Below, one piece after another: positions 26,215-34,338 of a stretch of 64,000 nt of DNA. The stretch is from Pseudomonas sp. MWU16-30317 (GTDB taxonomy: Bacteria; Pseudomonadota; Gammaproteobacteria; Pseudomonadales; Pseudomonadaceae). The DNA is taken from the NCBI RefSeq assembly GCF_020515695.1, contig NZ_JAIWJA010000010.1:124001-188000 (forward strand), in the 5' to 3' direction. A program made the position numbers and the translations under genes. Below the pieces are notes generated by a model. It saw only the letters and a program-made list of their open reading frames with translations. It ran no database searches and was not told the DNA's origin. Position 1 is the stretch's first letter, and each line of letters opens with the position of its first letter.

Positions 26215-26667
26215 TCAGAAAAGCGACACGGTAAAGCGCACGATGTCCGAATACGCCTCCCCACCTATAACAGCGTCAATCTGTACGTCCCAAGGGATCG
26301 CCTGGGTACCCTCCCCAATACTGCGGTTGAACCACCCCTGCACAGTAGCTTTCGTCACGCGGTGATCTAGCTGCACCACGTCCCCTGAAGGCCTAATTAT
26401 TTCATTGTGCAATGTCACATAACGCCCTGACAGCTGTTGCCAGCGTACAGTCAATTGCCAATGGTCACTCTTGAAGTATTCGGGCAACGTTGCATGCACG
26501 GTGGTAAAGGCATGTTGCTGGAAATAGCTCATGCCAAAGTGGTAACCAACAGTTCCATCTATCGCGATCTTAAGATCCCGTACTGGACGTGTTCCGTCGA
26601 CACCTGGCACCGGAACCAGGGGTGGCAGATCATCGTTGTCGATTTCGTTGTCGTTTTCATTACTCAT
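26215..26667 (-). CDS. Orphan protein, acidic N-terminus
   Basis: 150 residues, not recognised. The first 15 are highly acidic and Asn-rich (NENDNEIDNDD), then LPPLVPVPGVDGTRPVRDLKI and a body that looks all-beta (alternating hydrophobic residues, many Trp/Tyr/Phe, e.g. HWQLTVRWQQLSG, VQGWFNRS). No signal peptide or membrane segment. An excellent SD (AAGGAGA, then ATG) supports translation. The gene and the following 500 bp are less GC-rich than their surroundings and use more A/T-ending codons, suggesting acquisition by transfer. Confidence 0.6.
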   Translation of the reverse strand: MSNENDNEIDNDDLPPLVPVPGVDGTRPVRDLKIAIDGTVGYHFGMSYFQQHAFTTVHATLPEYFKSDHWQLTVRWQQLSGRYVTLHNEIIRPSGDVVQLDHRVTKATVQGWFNRSIGEGTQAIPWDVQIDAVIGGEAYSDIVRFTVSLF

Positions 26668-27181
26668 TTCAAATCTCCTTGGCTAGCACGTCAGCGAAAT
26701 GCTGCTTGCAGCACCCCTATTAGCGCAGACGTCCATCGCCAAGGGTACTCACAGTTCTGATAGGTCGGATGCAGCACGTCGGGGCAACACAATCTGAATG
26801 CAGAGGTACACCCCACATTGATCGCACGAGCAGGATTCCATCGTGATGGCAAGCTCCACCGGAACAGGTAGTACTAATTATTTAACTATTGAAATAATCT
26901 GGAAACATCTGCTCAGGCACTCTCAAATTAACATTCAGTTACATTTCAGGTACAAATTTCCAACCGCCACATGACAAATTTTTCACGTTCGCCGAATGAT
27001 AGTAACCCGATATTGCTGCATGCACACCTGACACCTTTGATATCGAATCAGTTTTGTCGACACGCTCCAACGCGTCAGAGAAGTATGTCAAAGCCACGGG
27101 CCCGAGCGGGTAGCGGCGAGCGAAGTGGATGTGGAGTTATCTTTGTAATAACACTGTAATACAGCCGTTACAGGGCACCCT
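26668..27181. other. A/T-rich intergenic region
   Basis: 514 bp with no credible gene on either strand. It contains a 7-bp inverted repeat ATTATTT/AAATAAT (26877-26883 and 26892-26898) and CTGTAA/TTACAG with an 8-bp gap (27154-27173) just before the glycosyltransferase ATG. No convincing sigma-70 promoter was found. Base composition falls well below that of the core genes. Confidence 0.5.
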
Positions 27182-27982
27182 ATGAATACCTATGTGCAAC
27201 CGTCATCATCTAAAGCGACGTTCAGCATTGCACTTGTAAACTACAAGACATGCGAAATGACTAAAACCTGCCTGGAGCTTCTGCAAAAGCATCTGGTCAA
27301 TACAAATGTTCCCGTATGGGTGGTGGATAACAACTCGGCGGATGAAAGCACCGCCTACCTGCGCAGTCTGCCGTGGATCAATCTGATCGAGCGCGTACAG
27401 CCTGAAGGAGAGCTGGGGCACATTGCACATGGCAAGGCCTTGGACATGATACTGGAGCGCATCGACACCGACTATATTCTGCTGATGCACACCGACACCT
27501 TCATCTTCGATGATCAGGTGTTCAAGCTGATGCTTGATCTCTGCACCCAAGACCCTAAGGTCGCGGCGGTTGGCTGCGTCGAGCAGCTGGATCGCGGCCT
27601 GCTGCGTACCTCTTGGCGCTTCTGTTCTCGTTATTGCAAACACCATTATCGGCGAATGCTGCAGGCGCTGGGTGTTCCAGGGCGAATCCCCAAGCCATGG
27701 AAGGAAATACATCTGAAAAGTTTTTGCACGTTATGGAACAGCAAGGCAATCAAACAACATGGCCTGCATTTCTGCATGGACGAACAAGTTCCGGGCTATA
27801 CCCTACAAGATCGAATGACTGCTTCAGGCTATTCCATAGCGGAAATTTCGGCCCGGCGACTATTCAAGTATCTCGATCATATTCAATCAGGTACGGTCGC
27901 AGCCTGCGGCGGTTACGGCAAGGGCCATCGCCGCAATCGCATGTACGAACGCGCGATCACCCGATTGAACAAGGCGATTTGA
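27182..27982 (+). CDS. Glycosyltransferase family 2 protein
   Basis: 266 residues with the GT-A nucleotide-diphospho-sugar transferase fold: FSIALVNYKTCEMT at the start (beta-strand and UDP-binding), VDNNSADES, and the metal-binding DXD equivalent in LMHTDTFIFDD (D-T-D). The C-terminal part has basic stretches (HHYRRMLQ, KGHRRNRMYERAI). Soluble, with no membrane segment. The donor and acceptor sugars are unknown. It is not in an O-antigen or polysaccharide cluster, so its target is unclear. The start has a poor SD and a dyad (CTGTAA/TTACAG) immediately upstream. It lies in the lower-GC pocket with the orphan gene. Confidence 0.82.
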   Translation: MNTYVQPSSSKATFSIALVNYKTCEMTKTCLELLQKHLVNTNVPVWVVDNNSADESTAYLRSLPWINLIERVQPEGELGHIAHGKALDMILERIDTDYILLMHTDTFIFDDQVFKLMLDLCTQDPKVAAVGCVEQLDRGLLRTSWRFCSRYCKHHYRRMLQALGVPGRIPKPWKEIHLKSFCTLWNSKAIKQHGLHFCMDEQVPGYTLQDRMTASGYSIAEISARRLFKYLDHIQSGTVAACGGYGKGHRRNRMYERAITRLNKAI

Positions 27983-27992
27983 AATTTATATA

Positions 27993-28032
27993 AAAAACAG
28001 CGGCGCTGCCAGATATTCAATTCAGCAGCGCC
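27993..28032 (-). terminator. Terminator of the OmpA-lipoprotein operon
   Basis: Read leftward, GGCGCTGC (28032-28025), a 15-nt loop, GCAGCGCC (28009-28002), then GCTG and six T. It lies between two convergent genes. Confidence 0.8.
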
Positions 28033-28048
28033 ATTGTCGATGCAGTAC

Positions 28049-28867
28049 TTATCGCGCTTCCCCGAGCACTCCCTGATTATCGGAGAATACAACTTCGACC
28101 CGGCGGTTCAACGCCCTTCCCCGCTCCGACGCATTGGCCTCGACAGGATATTGATCGCCATACCCCTGGACCTCGATGCGTTTTTCATCGATGCCCAAGT
28201 CCACCAGCATGTCAGCCACCGCCTGCGCGCGATCTCGGGACAGACTAAGATTGAAGCTCTTTTCCCCGGTATTGTCGGTATAGCCCTCGATACGAATGAT
28301 ACGTTTCAAGTTGGCCTGCAGGTACTGCACCAGCTTCAAGAGGGTGCGGTTGGCAGAGGGCTGCAGTTCAGCCTCACCGCTATCGAACAGTACGTCGCCG
28401 AGGGTCAATACCACGCCGCGATCGGCATCGGTGGTGGTCAGGCTCATGATCTGGTCTTCGACCCACTGATCCTGCTGACGCACACTGGCCAACCGCGATT
28501 CACGCAACGCCGATTGCAGACGCTGACGATCCAGCTCGAGCTTGGCCAAACGCTCCTGATTCAACTCCAGTACCGTATGCAGGCGAGCAATCTCGCTGTA
28601 GCGCTCGCTCAGGTAAGCATAGTGCGCCACATCACTGCCTGATCCCCAGTACGCGGACAGGCGCTGGGCGCGCTTGAGTGAGTCTTCGGCACGGGCAACA
28701 TCCTTGGGCGCCAGACGCTGCGCATTGGCATCGGCCTGTATGGCCTGATAGCGGTCACCAGCTTGCTGCAAAGCGCCCTCGGGCGAGGAAGATACCGCAC
28801 AACCAGACAGGGCCAACAGGCAGGCAGTCATCATCGGCGCAGCCATCTGCAAAGACTTCAAAATCAT
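28049..28867 (-). CDS. OmpA-family outer-membrane lipoprotein
   Basis: 272 residues. Signal peptide and lipobox LSGC (Cys 23). The middle (residues ~35-150) is a long helical region (DUF4398-like), and the last ~110 residues are an OmpA peptidoglycan-binding domain (VLFDSGEAELQPSA, IEGYTDNTG, NLSLSRDRAQAVADML, GYGDQYPVEAN, NRRVEVV). It should sit in the outer membrane and grip the cell wall non-covalently, like Pal. It overlaps the upstream lipoprotein gene by 4 bp (ATGA), and the SD GGAGG lies inside that gene, so the pair is co-translated. Confidence 0.9.
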   Translation of the reverse strand: MILKSLQMAAPMMTACLLALSGCAVSSSPEGALQQAGDRYQAIQADANAQRLAPKDVARAEDSLKRAQRLSAYWGSGSDVAHYAYLSERYSEIARLHTVLELNQERLAKLELDRQRLQSALRESRLASVRQQDQWVEDQIMSLTTTDADRGVVLTLGDVLFDSGEAELQPSANRTLLKLVQYLQANLKRIIRIEGYTDNTGEKSFNLSLSRDRAQAVADMLVDLGIDEKRIEVQGYGDQYPVEANASERGRALNRRVEVVFSDNQGVLGEAR

Positions 28868-29217
28868 TTCCCCTCCTGCAACTGCTTGCGCAGGCGGTCG
28901 ATACGGACATTGCTGGCCGCTAGTTGATCCTGGCTCTTTTGCGTCAGCACTTTGGCTTCGGCGACGCGAGCATCGAGCTCGGCTTGTTCCGCTTGCAGAC
29001 GCGCAGCCTTGAATGCCCCGTCAGCCATATCACTGCGCGCCTGAGTCATTTTCTCGAGCGCCAGCTTGAACTCGGCAGTATCCTCGGTGGCGCCGACCGC
29101 TCGGGCCTGGTCCAGCGCCTGATCAGCCAGGCGCATTTGCTCGATGGGCGCCGGAGCACTGGCGCAGCCGCCCAGCGCAAGGGCGCCAAGCAGCAGGTAA
29201 AACGGGTGAACTCTCAC
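28864..29217 (-). CDS. DUF4398-type lipoprotein
   Basis: 117 residues starting at GTG 29217, chosen because AAGGAA lies six bases upstream; a GTG two codons earlier is too close to it. The lipobox LGGC follows a hydrophobic signal sequence. The mature protein is a helical, Ala/Gln-rich, DUF4398-like coiled coil (LADQALDQARAVGATEDT, LQAEQAELDARVAEAKVLTQ). It matches the helical region of the following OmpA-lipoprotein, so the two may pair in the periplasm. Function unknown. Confidence 0.8.
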   Translation of the reverse strand: MRVHPFYLLLGALALGGCASAPAPIEQMRLADQALDQARAVGATEDTAEFKLALEKMTQARSDMADGAFKAARLQAEQAELDARVAEAKVLTQKSQDQLAASNVRIDRLRKQLQEGK

Positions 29218-29241
29218 AAACACTTCCTTTGAGCGAAAACC

Positions 29242-29296
29242 AAAAAAGCCCGGCCACTCGGGCTGCCCCCTACAGGACAGCCCGCAATGACCGGGC
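29242..29296 (-). terminator. Two-layer terminator after etfA
   Basis: Outer stem GCCCGG/CCGGGC (29248-29253, 29291-29296) and inner stem CGGGCTG/CAGCCCG (29259-29265, 29278-29284). In the leftward direction it runs into TTTTTTGG. It serves etfBA. Confidence 0.85.
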
Positions 29297-29319
29297 TCTT
29301 TATAAGTGAAGCCGCTGGA

Positions 29320-30264
29320 TTAAACCAGCTTCTCCAACTCGGGTACTGCCTCGAACAGATCCGCTACCAGGCCATAATCGGCGACCTGGAAGATCGGCGC
29401 TTCTTCGTCCTTGTTGATCGCGACGATCACTTTGGAGTCCTTCATGCCCGCCAGGTGCTGGATCGCGCCGGAGATACCGACGGCGATGTACAGCTGTGGC
29501 GCGACGATCTTGCCGGTTTGACCGACCTGCATGTCGTTGGGCACGAAGCCTGCGTCGACGGCAGCGCGGGAAGCACCGACGGCAGCGCCGAGCTTGTCGG
29601 CCAGGCTGTAGAGGTGCTTGAAATTGTCGCCGTTCTGCATGCCGCGGCCGCCAGAAACGACGATGCTCGCTGCTGTCAGCTCGGGACGATCGGACTTGGC
29701 CAGCTCTTCACCGACGAAGGAGGATTTGCCCGCATCGTGTGCAGCGCCGACCGACTCCAAGGCAGCCGAACCCCCTTCAGCGGCCACGGCGTCGAAGCCG
29801 GTAGCGCGGACGGTGATGACCTTGATGGCCGCGCTCGATTGCACGGTGGCAATGGCGTTACCGGCATAGATCGGACGCTTGAAGGTGTCGGGCGATTCAA
29901 CCGAAACGATCTCGGAGATCTGGTCGACGTCCAGCTGAGCAGCGACGCGGGGCAAGATGTTCTTGCCATTGGCGGTCGCGGCGGCCAGCACGTGGCTGTA
30001 GCCGGAAGCCAGTTCGACGATCAGCGGCGCGACATTTTCCGGCAACTGGTGGGCGTAGACGGCGTTGTCCGCAACCAGCACCTTGCTCACGCCGGCGATT
30101 TTCGCAGCGGCTTCGGCCACAGCAGCGACGCCGGTGCCGGCAACCAGCACGTGGATGTCGCCACCGATCTTCTGCGCGGCGGCTACGGTGTTCAGAGTCG
30201 AAGGAGCGACGCCGGTATGGGCCTGACCTTCAGTTACGTAATCAGCGATTACCAGGATGGTCAT
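29320..30264 (-). CDS. etfA: Electron transfer flavoprotein alpha subunit
   Basis: The FAD-binding subunit of ETF, which takes electrons from acyl-CoA and other dehydrogenases. The C-terminal FAD domain shows ASIVVSGGRGMQNGDNF, VGASRAAVDAGF, VGQTGKIVAPQLYIAVGISGAIQHLAGM and VAINKDEEAPIFQVADYGLV, the ETF-alpha signature. 314 residues. It begins one base after the etfB stop, forming etfBA. Both are controlled upstream of etfB. Confidence 0.97.
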   Translation of the reverse strand: MTILVIADYVTEGQAHTGVAPSTLNTVAAAQKIGGDIHVLVAGTGVAAVAEAAAKIAGVSKVLVADNAVYAHQLPENVAPLIVELASGYSHVLAAATANGKNILPRVAAQLDVDQISEIVSVESPDTFKRPIYAGNAIATVQSSAAIKVITVRATGFDAVAAEGGSAALESVGAAHDAGKSSFVGEELAKSDRPELTAASIVVSGGRGMQNGDNFKHLYSLADKLGAAVGASRAAVDAGFVPNDMQVGQTGKIVAPQLYIAVGISGAIQHLAGMKDSKVIVAINKDEEAPIFQVADYGLVADLFEAVPELEKLV

Positions 30265-30265
30265 G

Positions 30266-31015
30266 TCAGATCACCTTCGCTTCGTTTTTGAGTTTCTCGA
30301 CCAGCTCGGCCACCGACTTGACCTTGATACCCGCGCTGCGTACGGCAGGCGCTTCGACCTTGAGGGTCTTCACGGTGGAGGCAACGGATACACCCAGAGC
30401 CTCTGGCGTGAACGTCTCCAGGGGCTTCTTCTTGGCCTTCATGATGTTGGGCAAGGAAGCGTAGCGTGGCTCGTTGAGGCGCAGGTCGGTGGTGACGATC
30501 GCCGGCAGGTTCAGGGCAACGGTCTGCAGACCATCGTCCACTTCACGAGTGACGTTGACCTTGTCACCGTTGATTTCGACCTTGGACGCGAAAGTGCCCT
30601 GGGCATAACCGCTGAGCGCGGCGAGCATCTGGCCCGTCTGGTTGTTGTCGCTGTCGATCGACTGCTTGCCGAGGATGACCAGTTGTGGCTGCTCCTTGTC
30701 GACGACGGCCTTCAGCAGCTTGGCGACGCCCAGGGAGGTGAGCTCTTCGGCGTGCTCGATCAGGATGGCACGGTCGGCACCCAGCGCGAGCGCGGTGCGC
30801 AATTGCTCCTGGGCAGTGGCCGGGCCAACGGTGACCACGACGATTTCGCTGGCCACGCCTTTCTCTTTCAAGCGCACCGCTTCTTCAACGGCGATTTCGC
30901 AGAAAGGGTTCATCGACATCTTGACGTTCGCAAGATCGACGCCGGAGTTGTCCGCTTTGACGCGGACCTTGACGTTATAGTCGACCACTCGTTTGACAGC
31001 TACAAGAACCTTCAT
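30266..31015 (-). CDS. etfB: Electron transfer flavoprotein beta subunit
   Basis: The AMP-binding subunit of ETF, 249 residues from ATG 31015 (MKVLVAVKRVVDYNVKVRV) with SD GAGGAA. The family signature with GKQSIDSDNNQTGQMLA and the LRLNEPRYASLPNIMKAKKKP recognition loop are present. A longer in-frame start would add 32 residues without homology. The divergent ETF-QO gene completes the electron route to quinone. Confidence 0.97.
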   Translation of the reverse strand: MKVLVAVKRVVDYNVKVRVKADNSGVDLANVKMSMNPFCEIAVEEAVRLKEKGVASEIVVVTVGPATAQEQLRTALALGADRAILIEHAEELTSLGVAKLLKAVVDKEQPQLVILGKQSIDSDNNQTGQMLAALSGYAQGTFASKVEINGDKVNVTREVDDGLQTVALNLPAIVTTDLRLNEPRYASLPNIMKAKKKPLETFTPEALGVSVASTVKTLKVEAPAVRSAGIKVKSVAELVEKLKNEAKVI

Positions 31016-31181
31016 GGATTCCTCGTTACTCTCCGGTGTAGGGAAATCGCCCGGGGCAGTGCCGGGCGAGTGTTCATAGGCACAAGGCACCTTTAAAACG
31101 TTGGCAGCCAATACGAATTCAGCTTTTTGCTCACCCTTTCGATGACAAGCGGCGAAAAGCCGCGAGTCACTGGCTGTCGCG

Positions 31182-31203
31182 GTGTGTAAACTTCACTACA
31201 CAC
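31182..31203. promoter_or_regulatory. Dyad upstream of etfB
   Basis: GTGTGTA (31182-31188) and TACACAC (31197-31203), a perfect 7-bp inverted repeat with 8-bp spacer, 167 bp before the etfB start. It may be an operator; the regulator is unknown. Confidence 0.4.
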
Positions 31204-31405
31204 GGCGCAACTGGCGGCGCAGCTGGCCTGCGTGGGCGGCAACCGCGTGGCGAGGCCTGGTTTTTAGAGAAGCCCTGATGCACAACGTTCACCTGCGGGC
31301 AAACGTAAACCGTCCGTATCTTGACCGCATCGCACCATAGGGTCAACCAGCGAAACCGGCCAGTCACGCCTGCCGCACCCCGATTATCCGGGGGATGGAT
31401 AAATT

Positions 31406-31419
31406 CAAACAAACGTTTG
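31406..31419 (+). promoter_or_regulatory. PsrA-type operator beside the etfD promoter
   Basis: CAAAC-AAAC-GTTTG (31406-31419) fits the published PsrA motif (G/C)AAAC-N2..4-GTTT(G/C) at every fixed base. It ends two bases before the -35 of the etfD promoter. PsrA is the Pseudomonas TetR regulator of long-chain fatty acid degradation. Confidence 0.65.
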
Positions 31420-31421
31420 TA

Positions 31422-31450
31422 TTGGACCTCCCCGGTGGTGTAGATATAAT
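31422..31450 (+). promoter_or_regulatory. Sigma-70 promoter of the ETF-QO gene
   Basis: -35 TTGGAC (31422-31427), spacer 17, -10 TATAAT (31445-31450). This is a near-consensus promoter, 115 bp from the start codon. Confidence 0.8.
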
Positions 31451-31565
31451 GCGCAACCTGGAAAGCCTGCTGTGTAGTCCATCATTACCCGCGCTACAGC
31501 GGAGGTTGATGACAGCTAGCCCCCTCTAATTAGAAAAACCGATGAGCCTTGAACAGGAGATATCC

Positions 31566-33221
31566 GTGGAACGCGAATTTATGGAGTTCGACGTGGTCGT
31601 CGTCGGCGCTGGCCCGTCCGGCCTGTCTGCCGCCTGCCGCCTGAAGCAGCGAGCCAACGAGGCCGGCCAGGAGCTGAGCGTCTGTGTGGTCGAAAAAGGC
31701 TCTGAGGTCGGTGCCCATATCCTCTCCGGCGCGGTGTTCGAGCCCCGCGCACTCAATGAGCTGTTCCCGGACTGGAAGGAACTCGGCGCGCCGCTCAATA
31801 CTCCGGTAAAACGCGACGATATCTATGTGCTGCGCGATGCCAAGGGCTCCATCAAGGTCCCTGACCTGTTTGTGCCCAAGACCATGCACAACCACGGCAA
31901 CTACATCATCTCCCTGGGCAATCTGTGCCGCTGGCTGGCCCAGCAAGCCGAGAATCTGGGCGTAGAGATCTACCCTGGCTTCGCCGCTCAGGAAGCGCTG
32001 ATAGACGAAAACGGCGTGGTACGCGGGATCATCACTGGCGACCTCGGCGTCGACCGTGAAGGCCATCCCAAGGAAGGCCTCTACACCCCAGGCATGGAAC
32101 TGCGCGGCAAGTACACGCTGTTCGCCGAGGGTTGCCGCGGTCACATCGGCAAGCAGCTGATCGCCCGCTACCAGCTCGACAGCGAGTCCGATGTGCAGCA
32201 TTACGGCATCGGCCTCAAGGAAATCTGGGAAGTCGACCCAGCCAGGCACGAGCAAGGCCTGGTAGTGCATACCGCCGGCTGGCCGCTGGACAACGCCAAC
32301 CAAGGCGGCTCGTTCCTCTATCACCTGGAGAACAACCAGGTAGTGGTCGGGCTGATCGTCGATCTGTCTTACAGCAATCCATACCTGTCGCCGTTCGACG
32401 AATTCCAGCGCTACAAGCATCACCCGGTGATTGCCCAATATCTGGAAGGCGGCAAGCGCATCAGCTACGGCGCCCGGGCGCTGGCCAAGGGCGGGCTCAA
32501 TTCGCTGCCGAAGATGGTCTTCAAGGGCGGCGCACTGATCGGTTGCGACCTGGGCACCATGAACGGTGCCAAGATCAAGGGCAGCCACACCGCGATGAAG
32601 TCCGGCATGCTCGCCGCCGAAGCGGTGGCTGATGCGCTGCTGGCCGGGGGTGAAGGCGGTGATGTTCTGACCGCGTACGTCGAGGGCTTCAAGGCCAGCT
32701 GGCTGCATGAAGAGCTGTTTGCGAGCCGCAACTTCGGCCCAGCGATGCACAAGTACGGCACCGTGGTCGGCGCGGCATTCAACTACATCGACCAGAACTG
32801 GTTCGGCGGCAAGCTGCCTTTCACCTTGCATGATACCAAGCCGGATTATGCCTGCCTCAAGCTCGCCGCCGATTCGCAGAAAATCGCCTACCCCAAGCCC
32901 GATGGCAAGCTCAGCTTCGACAAGCTCAGCTCGGTATTCCTCTCCAGCACCAACCATGAAGAGGAACAACCCTGCCACCTCAAGCTCAAGGACCCGAGCA
33001 TCCCCATCGGCACCAACCTGCCGCTGTACGACGAGCCCGCGCAGCGCTACTGCCCGGCCGGTGTGTACGAGGTGATCACTCAGGAAGACGGCGAGAAGCG
33101 CTTCCAGATCAACGCCCAGAACTGCGTGCACTGCAAGACCTGTGACATCAAGGACCCTTCGCAGAACATCACCTGGGTCGCCCCGGAAGGCGCTGGCGGG
33201 CCGACCTACCCGAACATGTAA
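31566..33221 (+). CDS. etfD: ETF-ubiquinone oxidoreductase
   Basis: A membrane-bound flavoprotein that passes electrons from ETF to ubiquinone. N-terminal FAD motif VVVVGAGPSGLSAA; a central FAD region with ALAKGGLNSLPKM; the [4Fe-4S] cluster at the C-terminus (CPAGVYEV, then NCVHCKTCDIKDPSQNI). The GTG at 31566 (VEREFMEFDVV) has AGGAG at optimal spacing and gives 551 residues, the family length; the ATG at 31542 has a poorer site. It is divergent from etfBA and ends with a strong terminator. Confidence 0.96.
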   Translation: MEREFMEFDVVVVGAGPSGLSAACRLKQRANEAGQELSVCVVEKGSEVGAHILSGAVFEPRALNELFPDWKELGAPLNTPVKRDDIYVLRDAKGSIKVPDLFVPKTMHNHGNYIISLGNLCRWLAQQAENLGVEIYPGFAAQEALIDENGVVRGIITGDLGVDREGHPKEGLYTPGMELRGKYTLFAEGCRGHIGKQLIARYQLDSESDVQHYGIGLKEIWEVDPARHEQGLVVHTAGWPLDNANQGGSFLYHLENNQVVVGLIVDLSYSNPYLSPFDEFQRYKHHPVIAQYLEGGKRISYGARALAKGGLNSLPKMVFKGGALIGCDLGTMNGAKIKGSHTAMKSGMLAAEAVADALLAGGEGGDVLTAYVEGFKASWLHEELFASRNFGPAMHKYGTVVGAAFNYIDQNWFGGKLPFTLHDTKPDYACLKLAADSQKIAYPKPDGKLSFDKLSSVFLSSTNHEEEQPCHLKLKDPSIPIGTNLPLYDEPAQRYCPAGVYEVITQEDGEKRFQINAQNCVHCKTCDIKDPSQNITWVAPEGAGGPTYPNM

Positions 33222-33233
33222 CTCCTGCTGTTC

Positions 33234-33271
33234 AAAAAGCCCTCGCAGCGTCGATGCTGCGGGGGCTTTTT
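33234..33271 (+). terminator. Terminator of etfD, shared with the convergent AraC gene
   Basis: AAAAAGCCC-TCGCAGC and GCTGCGG-GGGCTTTTT around GTCGAT. It is symmetrical in A and T, so it can work in both directions. Confidence 0.88.
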
Positions 33272-34164
33272 CATGACAGCTGCACCGTTTCCTGGCCCGG
33301 ATTGCGCTCGAAATAGCGCTTGTACTCGCGGCTGAACTGCGAGGTGCTTTGGTACCCGACTCGATGCGCTACCTGCGCCACCCCGAGCCCTTCGGCCGCC
33401 AGCAACTGCTGCGCCTTTAGCAAGCGCAGGCGCTTGAGATATTGCAGTGGCGACAGATGCGTGGTGCGCTTGAAGTGCTCGTGAAAGGTCGACGGGCTCA
33501 TATTGGCAAAACTTGCCAGCGTGGCCACGTCGAGGTTGTCGCTGAAATGCTGGTGCAGATAATTTAGCGAAGCGGCCACTCGTGCCATTTGACCCTGTTG
33601 CTGCACCAACGCCCGCAACACCCCGCCCTGGCTGCCGCGCAACGCTGCGAACAGTACCTCGCGCAGCCGCGCCGGCCCCATGATCCGCGATTCGAGAGGG
33701 TCCTGCAGGCAACGCAGCAAGCGCTCCACGGCCTCGCGCATAGAGGCGTCAAGGACCGCCGAAACCATCGATGCCGGTGTTTGCGCCTGGGCACTCGGGG
33801 CGCCCTCTTCACCCATCTCCAGCACCAGCTCGGCGAGCATGGTCCGATCAAAGCGGATATACACCCCCAGCAGGGGTTGCTCCTGGCTGGCAAACGTCTC
33901 GTACTCGAAAGGCACCGGCAGCGCCTGCACCAGGTAGTGCCCGGCGCCATATTCCAGGGTGCGCCCTTCGAGGTAGGCAATCTTGCTGCCCTGGGCGATG
34001 ACGATCAGGCTCGGCTCGTAGATCTGCGGGCACCGCGCGACCTGGCCATAGGCGCACACCAGCCGCACATCGGGCAGCAACGTAGCGATAAAACCGGAAC
34101 AGGTGGCCAACGGCCGGATCAACGACACCAGCGTGGCGTTGGCATCGAGGTGACGGGTCAACAT
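33271..34164 (-). CDS. AraC-family transcriptional regulator (AraC_N/YqhC-like)
   Basis: 297 residues. The N-terminal ~190 residues are an AraC_N-type ligand domain (PSLIVIAQGSKIAYLEGRTLEYGAGHYLVQALPVPFE...), and the C-terminal ~100 carry two helix-turn-helices (LASFANMSPSTFHEHFKRTTHLSPLQYLKRLRLL, VAHRVGYQSTSQFSREYKRYF). This architecture is shared with YqhC-like regulators that sense aldehydes and activate neighbouring reductases. It sits next to a zinc alcohol dehydrogenase transcribed the other way, 174 bp apart, and probably controls it. Its stop overlaps the etfD terminator. Confidence 0.88.
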   Translation of the reverse strand: MLTRHLDANATLVSLIRPLATCSGFIATLLPDVRLVCAYGQVARCPQIYEPSLIVIAQGSKIAYLEGRTLEYGAGHYLVQALPVPFEYETFASQEQPLLGVYIRFDRTMLAELVLEMGEEGAPSAQAQTPASMVSAVLDASMREAVERLLRCLQDPLESRIMGPARLREVLFAALRGSQGGVLRALVQQQGQMARVAASLNYLHQHFSDNLDVATLASFANMSPSTFHEHFKRTTHLSPLQYLKRLRLLKAQQLLAAEGLGVAQVAHRVGYQSTSQFSREYKRYFERNPGQETVQLS

Positions 34165-34338
34165 AAAAGGCGGCTTACCAGAGGATCAGACATGCCCATG
34201 ATCGCAGATTTCAGCAAAGTACCAGGCTGAATCGTTTGACTTTCGGAGGAATGGACAAGGGTGCCGGAGGAATCGCCATGGCTCTGCCCCTCGCGCAAAG
34301 GGACAATGGGCGGCTAACTCTGCTGCATAGGTATCACC

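Larger units (their letters stand above)
31016..31565. other. etfBA / etfD divergent control region
   Basis: 550 bp without a gene. It holds a consensus promoter for etfD (31422-31450), a PsrA-type site (31406-31419), a dyad GTGTGTA-N8-TACACAC (31182-31203) on the etfB side, and TTGACC/GGTCAA (31321-31326 and 31341-31346). The etfB promoter itself was not located with confidence. Confidence 0.6.

Noticed and set aside
27121..27181. Attachment site before the glycosyltransferase
   Set aside because: No direct repeat partner, integrase or tRNA end was found nearby.
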